Positions 45,276-56,378 of a stretch of DNA of 64,000 nt are shown piece after piece. Positions within the stretch are counted from its first letter, which is position 1, and each line of letters opens with the position of its first letter. The notes beneath the pieces are model-generated. The model ran no database searches. It saw only the letters and a list, made by a program, of their open reading frames with translations, and had not been told where the DNA came from. Source of the stretch: Mesonia aestuariivivens (GTDB taxonomy: Bacteria; Bacteroidota; Bacteroidia; Flavobacteriales; Flavobacteriaceae); NCBI RefSeq assembly GCF_019311235.1, contig NZ_JAHWDF010000001.1, positions 1 through 64,000 on the forward strand, read 5' to 3'. The position numbers and the translations under genes are program-made.

Positions 45276-46199
45276 TTAATCTAAGCTAATTTTAAATTGA
45301 GTTAAAGCTTTAAATGTTTTTAAACGTTCTTCAATCTCTTTGTCGGTTAAATTAAGCATCCTTTCAGTTCCAAATTTTTCAACACAAAAAGAGGCTAAAT
45401 TAGATCCATAAATAATAGCATTTTTCATGTTTTCAAAAGAAGTGTTTTCGGTTTTCGCAAGATAACCTACGAAACCACCAGCAAAAGTATCTCCGGCTCC
45501 GGTTGGGTCAAAAACTTCTTCTAATGGCAGAGCAGGGGCAAAAAACATTTCATTTTGATGAAATAATAAAGCGCCATGTTCTCCTTTTTTAATTACTACG
45601 TATTTAGGCCCCATTTTCTCGATTTCGCGAGCAGCTTTCACTAAAGAATATTCTCCTGAAAGTTGTCTAGCTTCTTCATCGTTAATCGTAATTACATCTA
45701 CTTTAGCGATTACTTTCTTAAGATCTTCTAAAGCATTATCCATCCAAAAATTCATCGTATCTAATACAATAAGTTCTGGATTTACCATCTGCTCAATCAC
45801 ACTTAACTGAACTAACGGATGTAAATTACCAAGCATTACAATTTTGGCATCTTTATAAGAAGCAGGCACTACGGGTTGAAAATCTGCTAACACATTTAAC
45901 TGGGTATCTAAAGTGTCTCGAGAGTTCATATCGTCATGATATTTACCACTCCAAAAGAAGGTTTTACCATCTTCTATCATCTTTAGACCCTCAATATTAA
46001 TGTCTCTTTCTTTGAAAATAGAAATATATTCTTCAGGAAAATCACCGCCAATTACAGAAACAATAGCGGCATCTACACCAAATTTTTTAGCCGCAAGACC
46101 AATATAAGTTCCGGCACCTCCTAAAATTTTATCGGTTTTACCAAAAGGAGTTTCTATTTTATCGAAGGCTACTGTACCTACTACAACTAATTTACTCAT
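45276..46199 (-). CDS. PfkB-family carbohydrate/nucleoside kinase (307 aa)
   Basis: Transfers phosphate from ATP to a sugar or nucleoside. The PfkB signature DPTGAGDTFAGGF carries the catalytic Asp, with GGAGTYIGLAAKKFG near the N-terminus. Length 307 aa is normal. The substrate (ribose, adenosine or another) cannot be read. It is followed after 53 bases by the PurF-like gene, suggesting a link with ribose/purine metabolism (inference). Confidence 0.85.
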   Translation of the reverse strand: MSKLVVVGTVAFDKIETPFGKTDKILGGAGTYIGLAAKKFGVDAAIVSVIGGDFPEEYISIFKERDINIEGLKMIEDGKTFFWSGKYHDDMNSRDTLDTQLNVLADFQPVVPASYKDAKIVMLGNLHPLVQLSVIEQMVNPELIVLDTMNFWMDNALEDLKKVIAKVDVITINDEEARQLSGEYSLVKAAREIEKMGPKYVVIKKGEHGALLFHQNEMFFAPALPLEEVFDPTGAGDTFAGGFVGYLAKTENTSFENMKNAIIYGSNLASFCVEKFGTERMLNLTDKEIEERLKTFKALTQFKISLD

Positions 46200-46220
46200 G
46201 TTATTTGCTTAGAATTTTTG

Positions 46221-46252
46221 CAAATATAAGGCGTTTATAAGTAATTTTTCAA
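46221..46252 (-). promoter_or_regulatory. Promoter of the pfkB-like gene
   Basis: On the minus strand, TTG (46252-46250), a 21-base spacer and TATATTTG (46228-46221) match the consensus, 21 bases upstream of the start codon. Confidence 0.55.
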
Positions 46253-46489
46253 CCTGAGCATTTTTATTAAAAAATTCTAAAAAAATACGATTTATAATAT
46301 GATAATTAGTGATTTAAATAATTTGTAACTCACTAAATAAAGTGAGATGTAATCGTAGTATTTTCTTTTTCTGAATTCTAATATTTGAGTTTTACGGAAG
46401 CTATTATTTTTTTTAAATTAACAATAAGTTGAAGGTATTATCCTTTAAGCTGTAACTCAGTTATTAAGAGATTTTTTTTCTGAATAATG

Positions 46490-46497
46490 TAATTTTG
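46490..46497 (+). promoter_or_regulatory. Candidate -7 element 1 of the OmpW-like gene
   Basis: TAATTTTG, perfect match, 98 bases upstream of the start codon. No -33 TTG. Confidence 0.3.
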
Positions 46498-46564
46498 AAG
46501 TATAAAAAACGCTCTAAAAATTGAAAAACTGATTTTTATCATCTTTTCACTAAGAATAAGAAAA

Positions 46565-46572
46565 TATTTTTG
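46565..46572 (+). promoter_or_regulatory. Candidate -7 element 2 of the OmpW-like gene
   Basis: TATTTTTG, perfect match, 23 bases upstream of the start codon. No -33 TTG at the expected distance. Confidence 0.35.
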
Positions 46573-46595
46573 AAATCTAATAAAATTCAAAAATC

Positions 46596-47243
46596 ATGAG
46601 AATATTTCTATTTACAGTAATTACAGCATTGTTTTTTAGCTTTTCAGCACAAGCTCAAGAAGAGCAAAATACAAAAGATAATCCGTGGCAATTTAGGTTA
46701 AGAGGGGTAGTGGTTTCGCCAGATGAAAAAGCTTCGATAGATGCTATTGGCGGTAATGCAGATATTTCTACAACATTAATTCCAGAGCTTGATATTTCTT
46801 ATTTCTTTACAGAAAATTGGGCATTAGAACTTATTTTAGGAACCACTAAACACGATGTGAAAGCAGTTAATACTGCAGTTGGAGATATTGATTTAGGAAG
46901 TGCATGGTTGTTACCTCCTACATTAACATTTCAATACCATTATACAGATTTAGGTAATTTTAAACCTTATATTGGTGCAGGGGTGAATTATACGATTTTT
47001 TATAGTGTAGATGAAGGTCCTGTTGCAGATGATGTAGATTATGATAACAGTTTTGCTTTTGCAGGACAATTAGGGCTAGATTATATGATTAGCGAGAAAT
47101 GGTTTATTAACGTAGATGTGAAAAAATTATTTTTGCAAACCGATGCCACTATAAATGCAACTTCTGCATTAGGAGCTACTGTTGGTGCAGATGTAGACAT
47201 TAATCCTTGGCTTTTTGGAGTAGGTTTTGGTGTTAAATTGTAA
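46596..47243 (+). CDS. OmpW-family outer-membrane beta-barrel (215 aa)
   Basis: Signal peptide (residues 1-20, FSAQAQ), then alternating amphipathic strands with aromatic girdle residues and a final strand GFGVKL, consistent with an 8-stranded barrel. The motifs WQFRLRGVVVSPDE, ELDISYFFTENWALEL, YKPYIGAGVNYT-like and LGLDYMISEKWFINVDVK fit OmpW. The family forms narrow hydrophobic channels; the substrate is unknown. Monocistronic. Confidence 0.88.
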   Translation: MRIFLFTVITALFFSFSAQAQEEQNTKDNPWQFRLRGVVVSPDEKASIDAIGGNADISTTLIPELDISYFFTENWALELILGTTKHDVKAVNTAVGDIDLGSAWLLPPTLTFQYHYTDLGNFKPYIGAGVNYTIFYSVDEGPVADDVDYDNSFAFAGQLGLDYMISEKWFINVDVKKLFLQTDATINATSALGATVGADVDINPWLFGVGFGVKL

Positions 47244-47274
47244 TTTCATTTAAATTATAAATACAGTCTTACTT

Positions 47275-47320
47275 AGCTACCTTATTAAAAAAAAATACTT
47301 TTTTCTTTAATAAGGTAGCT
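47275..47320. terminator. Bidirectional terminator between ompW-like and rnhA genes
   Basis: 15-bp perfect stem (47275-47289 with 47306-47320) with a 16-base loop that can pair further. It lies between the convergent stops at 47243 and 47329; T-tracts flank both sides. Confidence 0.85.
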
Positions 47321-47328
47321 TTTTATAT

Positions 47329-47958
47329 TTATTTCCTCCCAAAATCAGCAGGGATTTCTCCCCATTCTTTAGTGTTCCATTTTAAAATGGGGTTGGAGTA
47401 GGTGTTATTGTGCAACCAAACCTCTGCTCTTTTTACTAATTGAAATAAATCTTTGTTTTTAGCTGTTTGTTGCAATTTAGTATTGCAGCATTTTTTTTTA
47501 ACCCAACCTATCGCGATTCTAGAATCTGAATAAATAGGTAAGTTGCTTTTTCTCTGCTGAAGAAAAGCCAAGCCGTGAACAAGTGCTAAAAATTCGCCAA
47601 TATTATTAGTGCCTTCTAGAAAAGGGCCTTGCTTAAATATTTCTTTACCAGTTTTGGTATAAACACCACGGTATTCCATTTTACCAGGGTTTCCGCTGCA
47701 AGCTGCATCGGTATTTATAGAATCAAAATTTACCTCTTTTGCTCTTTTTTCTAATTGAAATAGTGGCACTCCATTCTTGTTGTTCTCTTTATATTCAAAA
47801 AAAGAAACTTTAAATGCATCTTCAGCTTCGGCTAAACTTTTAAAAGATTTATATTGAGCGCCATTAAATCCGTCTATTGCTTTTTTACAAATATTCCAAG
47901 AAGTGAAAATTCCTGTTTTGTGCCCCTTCCAAACTACATAATATTTTTTTTTAGCCAT
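47329..47958 (-). CDS. rnhA: Ribonuclease HI with N-terminal hybrid-binding (viroplasmin-type) domain
   Basis: Cleaves the RNA strand of RNA-DNA hybrids. The N-terminal hybrid-binding domain (residues 1-50) has YYVVWKGHKTGIFTSW and YKSFKSLAEAEDAF. The RNase H domain (about 70-209) has the catalytic acids in NTDAACSGN, NNIGEFLAL, YSDSRIA and PADFGRK. It starts 1 base from the purN stop, so the two are cotranscribed. Confidence 0.92.
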   Translation of the reverse strand: MAKKKYYVVWKGHKTGIFTSWNICKKAIDGFNGAQYKSFKSLAEAEDAFKVSFFEYKENNKNGVPLFQLEKRAKEVNFDSINTDAACSGNPGKMEYRGVYTKTGKEIFKQGPFLEGTNNIGEFLALVHGLAFLQQRKSNLPIYSDSRIAIGWVKKKCCNTKLQQTAKNKDLFQLVKRAEVWLHNNTYSNPILKWNTKEWGEIPADFGRK

Positions 47959-48548
47959 TAAGATTTTTTCGATAAAAGTTCATCAATCACTTTTGGGAAA
48001 TTTTCATGCTCTAATTGCTGAATTTTTTTCTTTAATGTCTCCATAGATTCATTTGTTTCAATTGAAGTACTAAATTGAGCAATAGTTTTTCCTTCATCAT
48101 ACTTTTCGTTCACATAATGTATTGTAATACCAGATTCTTTTTCTTTATTTTCTAAAACAGCTTGATGAACATAATTGCCGTACATTCCTTTTCCTCCATA
48201 TTTAGGAAGTAACGCTGGGTGAAGATTAATGATTTTATTTTCAAATTCAGCAATAATTTCCTGAGGCATTATCCATAAAAATCCGGCCAAAACAATTAAA
48301 TCTGGGTTAGTATCCTTCAAAATATGAAGTATTTCGTTAGAATGGTAGAGTGCTTCTCTATCAAAGTGAAGTGAATTAATTTCATGTTCGTGTGCCATTT
48401 TTAGAACATTTGCCCTAATGTTGTTAGAAAGAACATGAGAAATTTTAACATCATTCCTGTCTTGAAAATAACGGATAATGTTCTTAGCGTTAGAGCCTTG
48501 GCCTGAGGCGAATATGACAATTTTTTTTGTAGAATTTGAAGAGTTCAT
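47958..48548 (-). CDS. purN: Phosphoribosylglycinamide formyltransferase
   Basis: Third step of purine synthesis: transfers formyl from 10-formyl-THF to GAR. The motifs FASGQGSNAKNI (phosphate binding), NLHPALLPKYGG (catalytic His near 115) and the SGITIHYVNEKYDEG segment with the conserved Asp are present. Length 196 aa is normal. Transcribed divergently from acpP. Confidence 0.94.
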   Translation of the reverse strand: MNSSNSTKKIVIFASGQGSNAKNIIRYFQDRNDVKISHVLSNNIRANVLKMAHEHEINSLHFDREALYHSNEILHILKDTNPDLIVLAGFLWIMPQEIIAEFENKIINLHPALLPKYGGKGMYGNYVHQAVLENKEKESGITIHYVNEKYDEGKTIAQFSTSIETNESMETLKKKIQQLEHENFPKVIDELLSKKS

Positions 48549-48645
48549 AGGTTAAAGCGGCAATTTTTTAGAAATTATTAAAGTATAAAAATAGTTACTT
48601 ACTTTAAAAATATGTAAATTGACACCACATTTTTTAAAGTAAAAC

Positions 48646-48674
48646 TTGTTTTAAACTAAAGTTTTTTATTTTTG
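48646..48674 (+). promoter_or_regulatory. Promoter of acpP-fabF-rnc
   Basis: TTG (48646-48648), 18-base spacer, TATTTTTG (48667-48674): a complete consensus match, 31 bases before the acpP start codon. Strong and expected for a highly expressed gene. Confidence 0.75.
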
Positions 48675-48705
48675 CCACTTATTAAAAATCTAAAAAGATA
48701 AAATT

Positions 48706-48942
48706 ATGTCAGACATTGCATCAAGAGTAAAAGCAATAATCGTTGATAAATTAGGAGTTGACGAGAACGAAGTAGTAAACGACGCGAGCTTCACAAACGA
48801 TTTAGGTGCGGATTCTTTAGACACCGTAGAATTAATTATGGAATTCGAAAAAGAATTCGATATTCAAATTCCAGACGACCAAGCTGAGAACATTGCTACA
48901 GTAGGTCAAGCGATTTCTTACATCGAAGAAGCAAAAAAATAA
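48706..48942 (+). CDS. acpP: Acyl carrier protein
   Basis: Carries growing acyl chains as thioesters on 4'-phosphopantetheine. The attachment Ser is in [14 protein letters not shown] (Ser near residue 38). Acidic 78-aa protein. First gene of the fatty-acid cluster, 15 bases before fabF. Confidence 0.97.
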   Translation: MSDIASRVKAIIVDKLGVDENEVVNDASFTNDLGADSLDTVELIMEFEKEFDIQIPDDQAENIATVGQAISYIEEAKK

Positions 48943-48957
48943 GAAATAACCATACGT

Positions 48958-50211
48958 ATGGAGTTAAAGCGAGTAGTAGTTACAGGTTTAGGTGCCTTAA
49001 CACCAATTGGTAACAATATTGAAGAATATTGGGATTCTTTGGTGAGCGGTAAAAGCGGAAGTGCACCTATCACCTATTTTGATACTGAAAAATTTAAAAC
49101 CAAGTTTGCTTGCGAGATCAAAAACTTCGACTTTAATGAATATTTTGGCCGCAAAGAAATCCGTAGGCTAGACAAATTTGCACAATACGCTTTGGTAGCT
49201 TCTGATGAAGCTATTGCAGATTCTGGTATAGATCTAGAAACTGTAGACAAGTATCGTGTAGGTGTAATTTGGGGAGCCGGGATAGGTGGTTTAGAAACTT
49301 TTCAAGAAGAAGTTAAAAATTTTGCGAACGGAGATGGTACACCTCGTTTTAATCCATTTTTTATCCCTAAAATGATTGCAGATATTGCCCCTGGTAATAT
49401 TTCTATCAAACATGGGTTTATGGGGCCAAATTATACTACCGTTTCTGCTTGTGCTTCCTCTGCCAATGCTTTAATAGATGCTTTAAATTACATAAGACTA
49501 GGTTATAGTGATGTAATGGTTACAGGCGGAAGTGAAGCAGCAGTAACACAAGCAGGTATGGGTGGTTTTAATGCAATGCATGCCCTATCTACTAGAAATG
49601 ATGATCCTGAAAAAGCTTCTAGACCTTTTGATGCAAATCGAGATGGTTTCGTTTTAGGAGAAGGAGCAGGAGCATTAATTTTAGAAGAGTATGAACATGC
49701 CAAGGCACGTGGTGCAACCATTTATGCTGAAGTTTTAGGAGGCGGTATGTCTTCTGATGCTTATCATATGACGGCTCCGCACCCTGAAGGTAAAGGAGTG
49801 GTGGCTGTTATGGAGAATTGTCTTCGTAATGCAGGCCTAAATCCAGAAGATGTAGATGCTATTAATACGCATGGAACTTCAACTCCGTTAGGTGATGTGG
49901 CAGAGCTTAAGGCAATTACAAAAGTTTTTGGTGCTCACGCAAAATCTCTTAATATTAATTCAACTAAATCTATGACAGGGCACCTTTTAGGAGCCGCTGG
50001 CGCTATTGAAGCTATTGCTTCTATTTTAGCGATGAAACATAGTTTAGTGCCGCCAACCATTAATCATGAAACGGCAGATGAAAATATTGATCCAGAATTA
50101 AATTTAACTTTAAATAAAGCTCAAGAAAGAGAAGTAAATGTGGCCATGAGTAACACCTTTGGTTTTGGTGGTCATAATGCTTGTGTTTTATTTAAAAAAA
50201 TAGAAGAGTAA
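48958..50211 (+). CDS. fabF: Beta-ketoacyl-ACP synthase II
   Basis: Condenses malonyl-ACP with acyl-ACP in fatty-acid elongation. The active-site Cys is in TVSACASSANAL, and the two His are in NTHGTSTPLGD and MTGHLLGAAGAIEA. Length 417 aa is normal. Between acpP and rnc. Confidence 0.96.
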   Translation: MELKRVVVTGLGALTPIGNNIEEYWDSLVSGKSGSAPITYFDTEKFKTKFACEIKNFDFNEYFGRKEIRRLDKFAQYALVASDEAIADSGIDLETVDKYRVGVIWGAGIGGLETFQEEVKNFANGDGTPRFNPFFIPKMIADIAPGNISIKHGFMGPNYTTVSACASSANALIDALNYIRLGYSDVMVTGGSEAAVTQAGMGGFNAMHALSTRNDDPEKASRPFDANRDGFVLGEGAGALILEEYEHAKARGATIYAEVLGGGMSSDAYHMTAPHPEGKGVVAVMENCLRNAGLNPEDVDAINTHGTSTPLGDVAELKAITKVFGAHAKSLNINSTKSMTGHLLGAAGAIEAIASILAMKHSLVPPTINHETADENIDPELNLTLNKAQEREVNVAMSNTFGFGGHNACVLFKKIEE

Positions 50212-50218
50212 GCGTTTA

Positions 50219-50956
50219 ATGAACGTTATACGTAACATATTATATTCCCGTTCTCATAAGGACGGGAATTTTTTTGGTGCTATTCAATCCATTATAGGTT
50301 TTAAGCCTAAAGCTATAAGTCATTATAACAGAGCATTTATTCATAGATCTTTAAATAAAAAAGATACTTTAGGAAATGATTTAAATTATGAACGCTTAGA
50401 ATTTCTTGGTGATGCCATGCTAAGTTCAATAATTGCTGCTTATCTTTACAACGAAGTTCCAAGTGGAGACGAAGGGTATTTGACAAAGATGAGGTCTAAA
50501 GTAGTGAGTAGAAAACATCTTAATGAATTGGGTAAAGATTTAGGATTAATTACATTTGTAGAAACAAATGTGCCTAAAGATCATTTTGGTCAAAATATTC
50601 ATGGAAATTTGTTTGAAGCATTAGTTGGAGCCATTTATTTAGATAGAGGTTACAAGTATTGTGAAAAATTTATTCAGAAAAGGGTCATAGATCCTTACGT
50701 AGATATAGAGCAATTAGAAGGAAGAATAATTAGTTATAAAAGTCTTTTAATTGAATGGTGTCAAAAAAAGAAACATAAATTTAAATACGAAGTTTATGAA
50801 GACACAGGTAAAGACGAGCTCAAACATTTTGCCGTAAAGTTATGGATAGATCAAAAGGTAATTGCAAAAGCAAGAGCAACTTCTAAGAAAAAAGCAGAAG
50901 AAAAAGCATCTAAACGTGCATATTATGCATTTCAAAAAAAGATGAGCAAAGAATAG
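50219..50956 (+). CDS. rnc: Ribonuclease III
   Basis: Cuts double-stranded RNA (rRNA and mRNA processing). The signature ERLEFLGDAMLSSIIAAY carries the catalytic acids, with NLFEALVGAIYLD further on. The double-stranded RNA-binding domain occupies about residues 170-240. The acpP-fabF-rnc order is conserved in bacteria. Confidence 0.96.
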   Translation: MNVIRNILYSRSHKDGNFFGAIQSIIGFKPKAISHYNRAFIHRSLNKKDTLGNDLNYERLEFLGDAMLSSIIAAYLYNEVPSGDEGYLTKMRSKVVSRKHLNELGKDLGLITFVETNVPKDHFGQNIHGNLFEALVGAIYLDRGYKYCEKFIQKRVIDPYVDIEQLEGRIISYKSLLIEWCQKKKHKFKYEVYEDTGKDELKHFAVKLWIDQKVIAKARATSKKKAEEKASKRAYYAFQKKMSKE

Positions 50957-51042
50957 CGTATCGGTCCTAAACTTCAAGATTATTTAACTTTAGGTCTTCT
51001 TAAAAGTTGTGAACTTGTTTTAAATTTACAGGATAATAAAAT

Positions 51043-51525
51043 ATGGTGATCAATAAACTGGTGCTTGATAATTTGGTAGATGAAGATTTTCATCTTATTG
51101 CCATTCATTGTTCAGCAGAGGTTTATAAAGTTGTATTTTACCTTAATAAATTTTTAGGTTTAAATTTACAGCGAACACCCAAAGATGTAGATTATAATTA
51201 TCCTGAAGGAATGGCTTTTTATGAACTTTATGATTATTATAGTAAAGATGAAGGCTTCAATTATTACCTCGTATCTAATAAGTACTCCATAAAAGCAAAT
51301 CATCTACAAAGCAACGGTTTCTTATTTGAAGGAGAAACGAAAAAAAAAGCCTATCTCTTGCCAGAGTTTAAAAGGGTAGACTGTTTTTTAAAAATAGAAG
51401 ATAATAGCGAATCTGTAATTACTAAAGAATTGTTACTCGCTATCAGTAAAATAAATCAAATAGTAACCGCCTACACAGTAGAGGTTACACAAATGAAATC
51501 AATAGAAAATTTAATATTTAGCTAA
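51043..51525 (+). CDS. IPExxxVDY-family protein (160 aa)
   Basis: Bacteroidota-restricted protein of unknown function. The family-naming motif appears as RTPKDVDYNYPEGMAFY, with the Ile-Pro-Glu part replaced. No signal peptide or membrane segment. It overlaps the pyruvate kinase start by 1 base (taATG), so the two are translationally linked. Confidence 0.75.
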   Translation: MVINKLVLDNLVDEDFHLIAIHCSAEVYKVVFYLNKFLGLNLQRTPKDVDYNYPEGMAFYELYDYYSKDEGFNYYLVSNKYSIKANHLQSNGFLFEGETKKKAYLLPEFKRVDCFLKIEDNSESVITKELLLAISKINQIVTAYTVEVTQMKSIENLIFS

Positions 51526-52955
51526 TGCATAAAACAAAGAACACTAAAATTGTAGCTACTTTAGGACCCGCTACAAGCTCTAAAGAAGTTTTAAAATCAA
51601 TGTTAGAGAGTGGAGTAAACATTTTTAGAATTAACTTTTCTCACGCCAATTATGATGATGTAGAAGAACGCATCAAAATGATTAGAGATTTAAATGAAGA
51701 ATACGGCTTCAACGCAGGAATTTTAGGAGATTTACAAGGTCCTAAACTTCGTGTAGGGGTAATGAAAGAAGAAGTTGTTGTTTCTAAAGGCGATACTATA
51801 ACATTCGTTACTGGGGAAGAGTTTGAGGGTACAGCAGAACGCGTTTACATGAACTACGATAACTTTCCTAGAGATGTAAAAGCTAAAGAGCGAATTTTAT
51901 TAGATGATGGTAAGCTTATTTTTGAAGTGGTGAATACCAACGGAAAAAATGAAGTAGAAGCAAAAGTTGTTCAAGGAGGTCCTTTACGTTCTAGAAAAGG
52001 AGTAAACTTACCAAATACAGAACTTTCTTTACCAGCACTGACAGAGAAAGATGTAAAAGATGCAGAATTCGCAATTAAGAAAGAAGTAGACTGGATGGCA
52101 CTTTCTTTTGTACGCCATGCGCAAGATATTAAAGATTTACAAGACATCATTAATGAGCATAGTGAGCATAAAATACCAATCATCGCTAAAATTGAAAAGC
52201 CAGAAGGGGTTAAAAATATCGATGAGATTGTTCAAGCATGTGATGGTTTAATGGTTGCTCGTGGAGATTTAGGAGTTGAAGTTCCTGCTAATGAAGTGCC
52301 TTTAATTCAAAAAGAATTAGTGCTTAAAGCAAAAAAAGCGCGTATTCCTGTAATCATTGCTACGCAAATGATGGAAACCATGATTAGCAGTCTTACTCCA
52401 ACAAGAGCGGAAGTAAATGATGTAGCTAACTCTGTGATGGATGGTGCTGATGCTGTGATGTTAAGTGGAGAAACTTCTGTAGGGAAATACCCAGTAGAAG
52501 TAATTCAGAAAATGACAGATATTATTAAAAGTGTCGAGCATTCAAAATTAATTAATGTACCACACGACCCTCCACATATTAAAACAAAAAGATACATTAC
52601 CAAATCTGTGTGTTATCACGCGGCTTTAATGGCGAATGAGATTGATGCAAAAGCAATTTGTACGTTAACAAATAGTGGATACACAGCTTTTCAAATTTCA
52701 GCTTGGCGTCCAGATGCCCATATTTTAGCTTTTACTTCTAATAAAAGAATCTTAACGCAATTAAGCCTTCTTTGGGGAGTTAATGCGTATTACTATGATA
52801 AATTTGTAAGTACAGATGATACCGTAGAAGATGTAAATGAAATCGCTAAAGAAAAAGAAGTGGTTAAAAAAGGAGATTTTGTAGTTAACCTTGCTGCTAT
52901 GCCAATTGGTAATAAAGGTATGGTAAATACATTACGTGTTTCTGAAATTGAGTAG
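51525..52955 (+). CDS. pyk: Pyruvate kinase
   Basis: Last step of glycolysis: phosphoenolpyruvate and ADP to pyruvate and ATP. The motifs are NIFRINFSHANYDD, GDLQGPKLRVG, IIAKIEKPEGV (catalytic Lys) and DGLMVARGDLGVEVP. The C-terminal allosteric domain is complete. Length 476 aa is normal. A terminator shared with katG follows. Confidence 0.97.
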   Translation: MHKTKNTKIVATLGPATSSKEVLKSMLESGVNIFRINFSHANYDDVEERIKMIRDLNEEYGFNAGILGDLQGPKLRVGVMKEEVVVSKGDTITFVTGEEFEGTAERVYMNYDNFPRDVKAKERILLDDGKLIFEVVNTNGKNEVEAKVVQGGPLRSRKGVNLPNTELSLPALTEKDVKDAEFAIKKEVDWMALSFVRHAQDIKDLQDIINEHSEHKIPIIAKIEKPEGVKNIDEIVQACDGLMVARGDLGVEVPANEVPLIQKELVLKAKKARIPVIIATQMMETMISSLTPTRAEVNDVANSVMDGADAVMLSGETSVGKYPVEVIQKMTDIIKSVEHSKLINVPHDPPHIKTKRYITKSVCYHAALMANEIDAKAICTLTNSGYTAFQISAWRPDAHILAFTSNKRILTQLSLLWGVNAYYYDKFVSTDDTVEDVNEIAKEKEVVKKGDFVVNLAAMPIGNKGMVNTLRVSEIE

Positions 52956-52980
52956 AAGATTTTTTTGAAATATTTATAAT

Positions 52981-53014
52981 AAAAACGGGTTGCCTTACAA
53001 AGCAACCCGTTTTT
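52981..53014. terminator. Bidirectional terminator between pyk and katG
   Basis: 13-bp perfect stem (52981-52993 with 53002-53014), 8-base loop, A-run and T-run on the two sides. It lies between convergent stops at 52955 and 53036. Confidence 0.88.
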
Positions 53015-53035
53015 TATTTAATTTAAGTTTAATGT

Positions 53036-55333
<2,298 letters not shown>

Positions 55334-55345
55334 TTAATTACAAGG

Positions 55346-55374
55346 CAAAGATGAGTCTAATTATATATTTACAA
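55346..55374 (-). promoter_or_regulatory. Candidate katG promoter
   Basis: On the minus strand, TTG (55374-55372), an 18-base spacer and CATCTTTG (55353-55346), which differs from TANNTTTG only at the first base. It lies 24 bases upstream of the start codon. A weakened -7 fits a gene that needs an activator such as the adjacent OxyR. Confidence 0.5.
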
Positions 55375-55397
55375 AAACTATATTTTAAATACGTATA

Positions 55398-55425
55398 TTG
55401 ATGTTGTAGATATTAGTTATATTTG
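55398..55425 (+). promoter_or_regulatory. oxyR promoter, apparently leaderless
   Basis: TTG (55398-55400), a 17-base spacer and TATATTTG (55418-55425) match the consensus exactly. The oxyR start codon begins only 6 bases later, at 55431, so transcription would start at or next to the AUG. Confidence 0.65.
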
Positions 55426-55430
55426 CAAGT

Positions 55431-56378
55431 ATGACAATCCAACAATTTAAATACGTACAGGCAGTAGTAGAATTAAAAAATTTTGAAGCTGCAGCAGAAA
55501 AGTGTTTTGTTACCCAGTCTACTTTAAGTACCATGATAAGTAGACTAGAGAATGAGATTGATATTAAAATATTTAATCGAAAAACAAAACCAGTTTCCAT
55601 AACCTCTGAAGGAGAACAACTTATTAAAAGGTTCAGAATTATTAATAACGAAATAGATTCGTTAAAAAACATGATTCAAGAAATGAAAGGTGAAATAGTA
55701 GGTGAGGTGAAGATTGGAATTATACCCACAATTGCTCCTTACTTATTGCCTCTTTTTTTAACAGCTTTTGCTGAAAAGTTTCCGAAAGTTAAAATTGTGG
55801 TGAGAGAAATGACGACAGACCAAATACAGCAAGAATTAAAAATACGTAAATTAGATATTGGCATATTAGCTTTACCACTAGTAGATGAAGAGCTTGATGA
55901 ATTAGAATTGTTTACAGAACCCTTTTTGTTATATGATTGTACGGGTGAAAAGTCTAACGAAAAAGTAGCCTTAGAAAGTCTTAATTATTCTAAAGTTTGC
56001 CTGTTGCAAGAAGGTCATTGTTTACGTACACAAGTTCAAGAAATATGTGAACTCTCCGCAAAATTAACGACACAAGATGTTAATTTTGAAATAGAATCGG
56101 GCTCGATGGACAGTTTGTTGAAAATCACAAAAATACGAAAAGGAATTACTATTATTCCTCATTTAGCTACGTTAGATTTGAGGGAAGAAGAGAAAAATCA
56201 ACTTGCTTATTTTCAAGAGCCGGTTCCGGTTCGAAAAGTGGGGTTGGTTACGAATAAGTTTTTTGTAAAGAAAAAATTGTTAAATAAACTATATGAAGTG
56301 ATTTTAGCTTCTGTTAAAGGTTTAATTCCGCAAGTAGATCAGCAAAAAACAATTAAACCTCTACCTTCAAATCATTAG
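55431..56378 (+). CDS. oxyR: Peroxide-sensing LysR-type regulator OxyR (315 aa)
   Basis: The N-terminal winged HTH (residues 1-60, AAAEKCFVTQSTLSTMISRLE) is followed by a periplasmic-binding-like sensor domain. Cys197 and Cys206 in EGHCLRTQVQEIC are spaced as C199 and C208 of E. coli OxyR, the pair that forms the H2O2-induced disulfide. Divergent from katG, the typical target, with a 109-base shared region. The 3' end overlaps the convergent dinB gene by 4 bases. Confidence 0.93.
   Translation: MTIQQFKYVQAVVELKNFEAAAEKCFVTQSTLSTMISRLENEIDIKIFNRKTKPVSITSEGEQLIKRFRIINNEIDSLKNMIQEMKGEIVGEVKIGIIPTIAPYLLPLFLTAFAEKFPKVKIVVREMTTDQIQQELKIRKLDIGILALPLVDEELDELELFTEPFLLYDCTGEKSNEKVALESLNYSKVCLLQEGHCLRTQVQEICELSAKLTTQDVNFEIESGSMDSLLKITKIRKGITIIPHLATLDLREEEKNQLAYFQEPVPVRKVGLVTNKFFVKKKLLNKLYEVILASVKGLIPQVDQQKTIKPLPSNH

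Larger units (their letters stand above)
46200..46595. other. Divergent intergenic region, regulatory, no gene seen
   Basis: 396 AT-rich bases between pfkB (leftward) and the OmpW-like gene (rightward). It holds one -7 element for the leftward gene and two for the rightward gene (listed separately). I see no convincing open frame or RNA gene. Confidence 0.6.

Noticed and set aside
55375-55417. Explicit OxyR binding site between katG and oxyR
   Set aside because: The region is AT-rich with several partial dyads (for example ATACGTAT), but none matches the spaced ATAG/CTAT pattern well enough.
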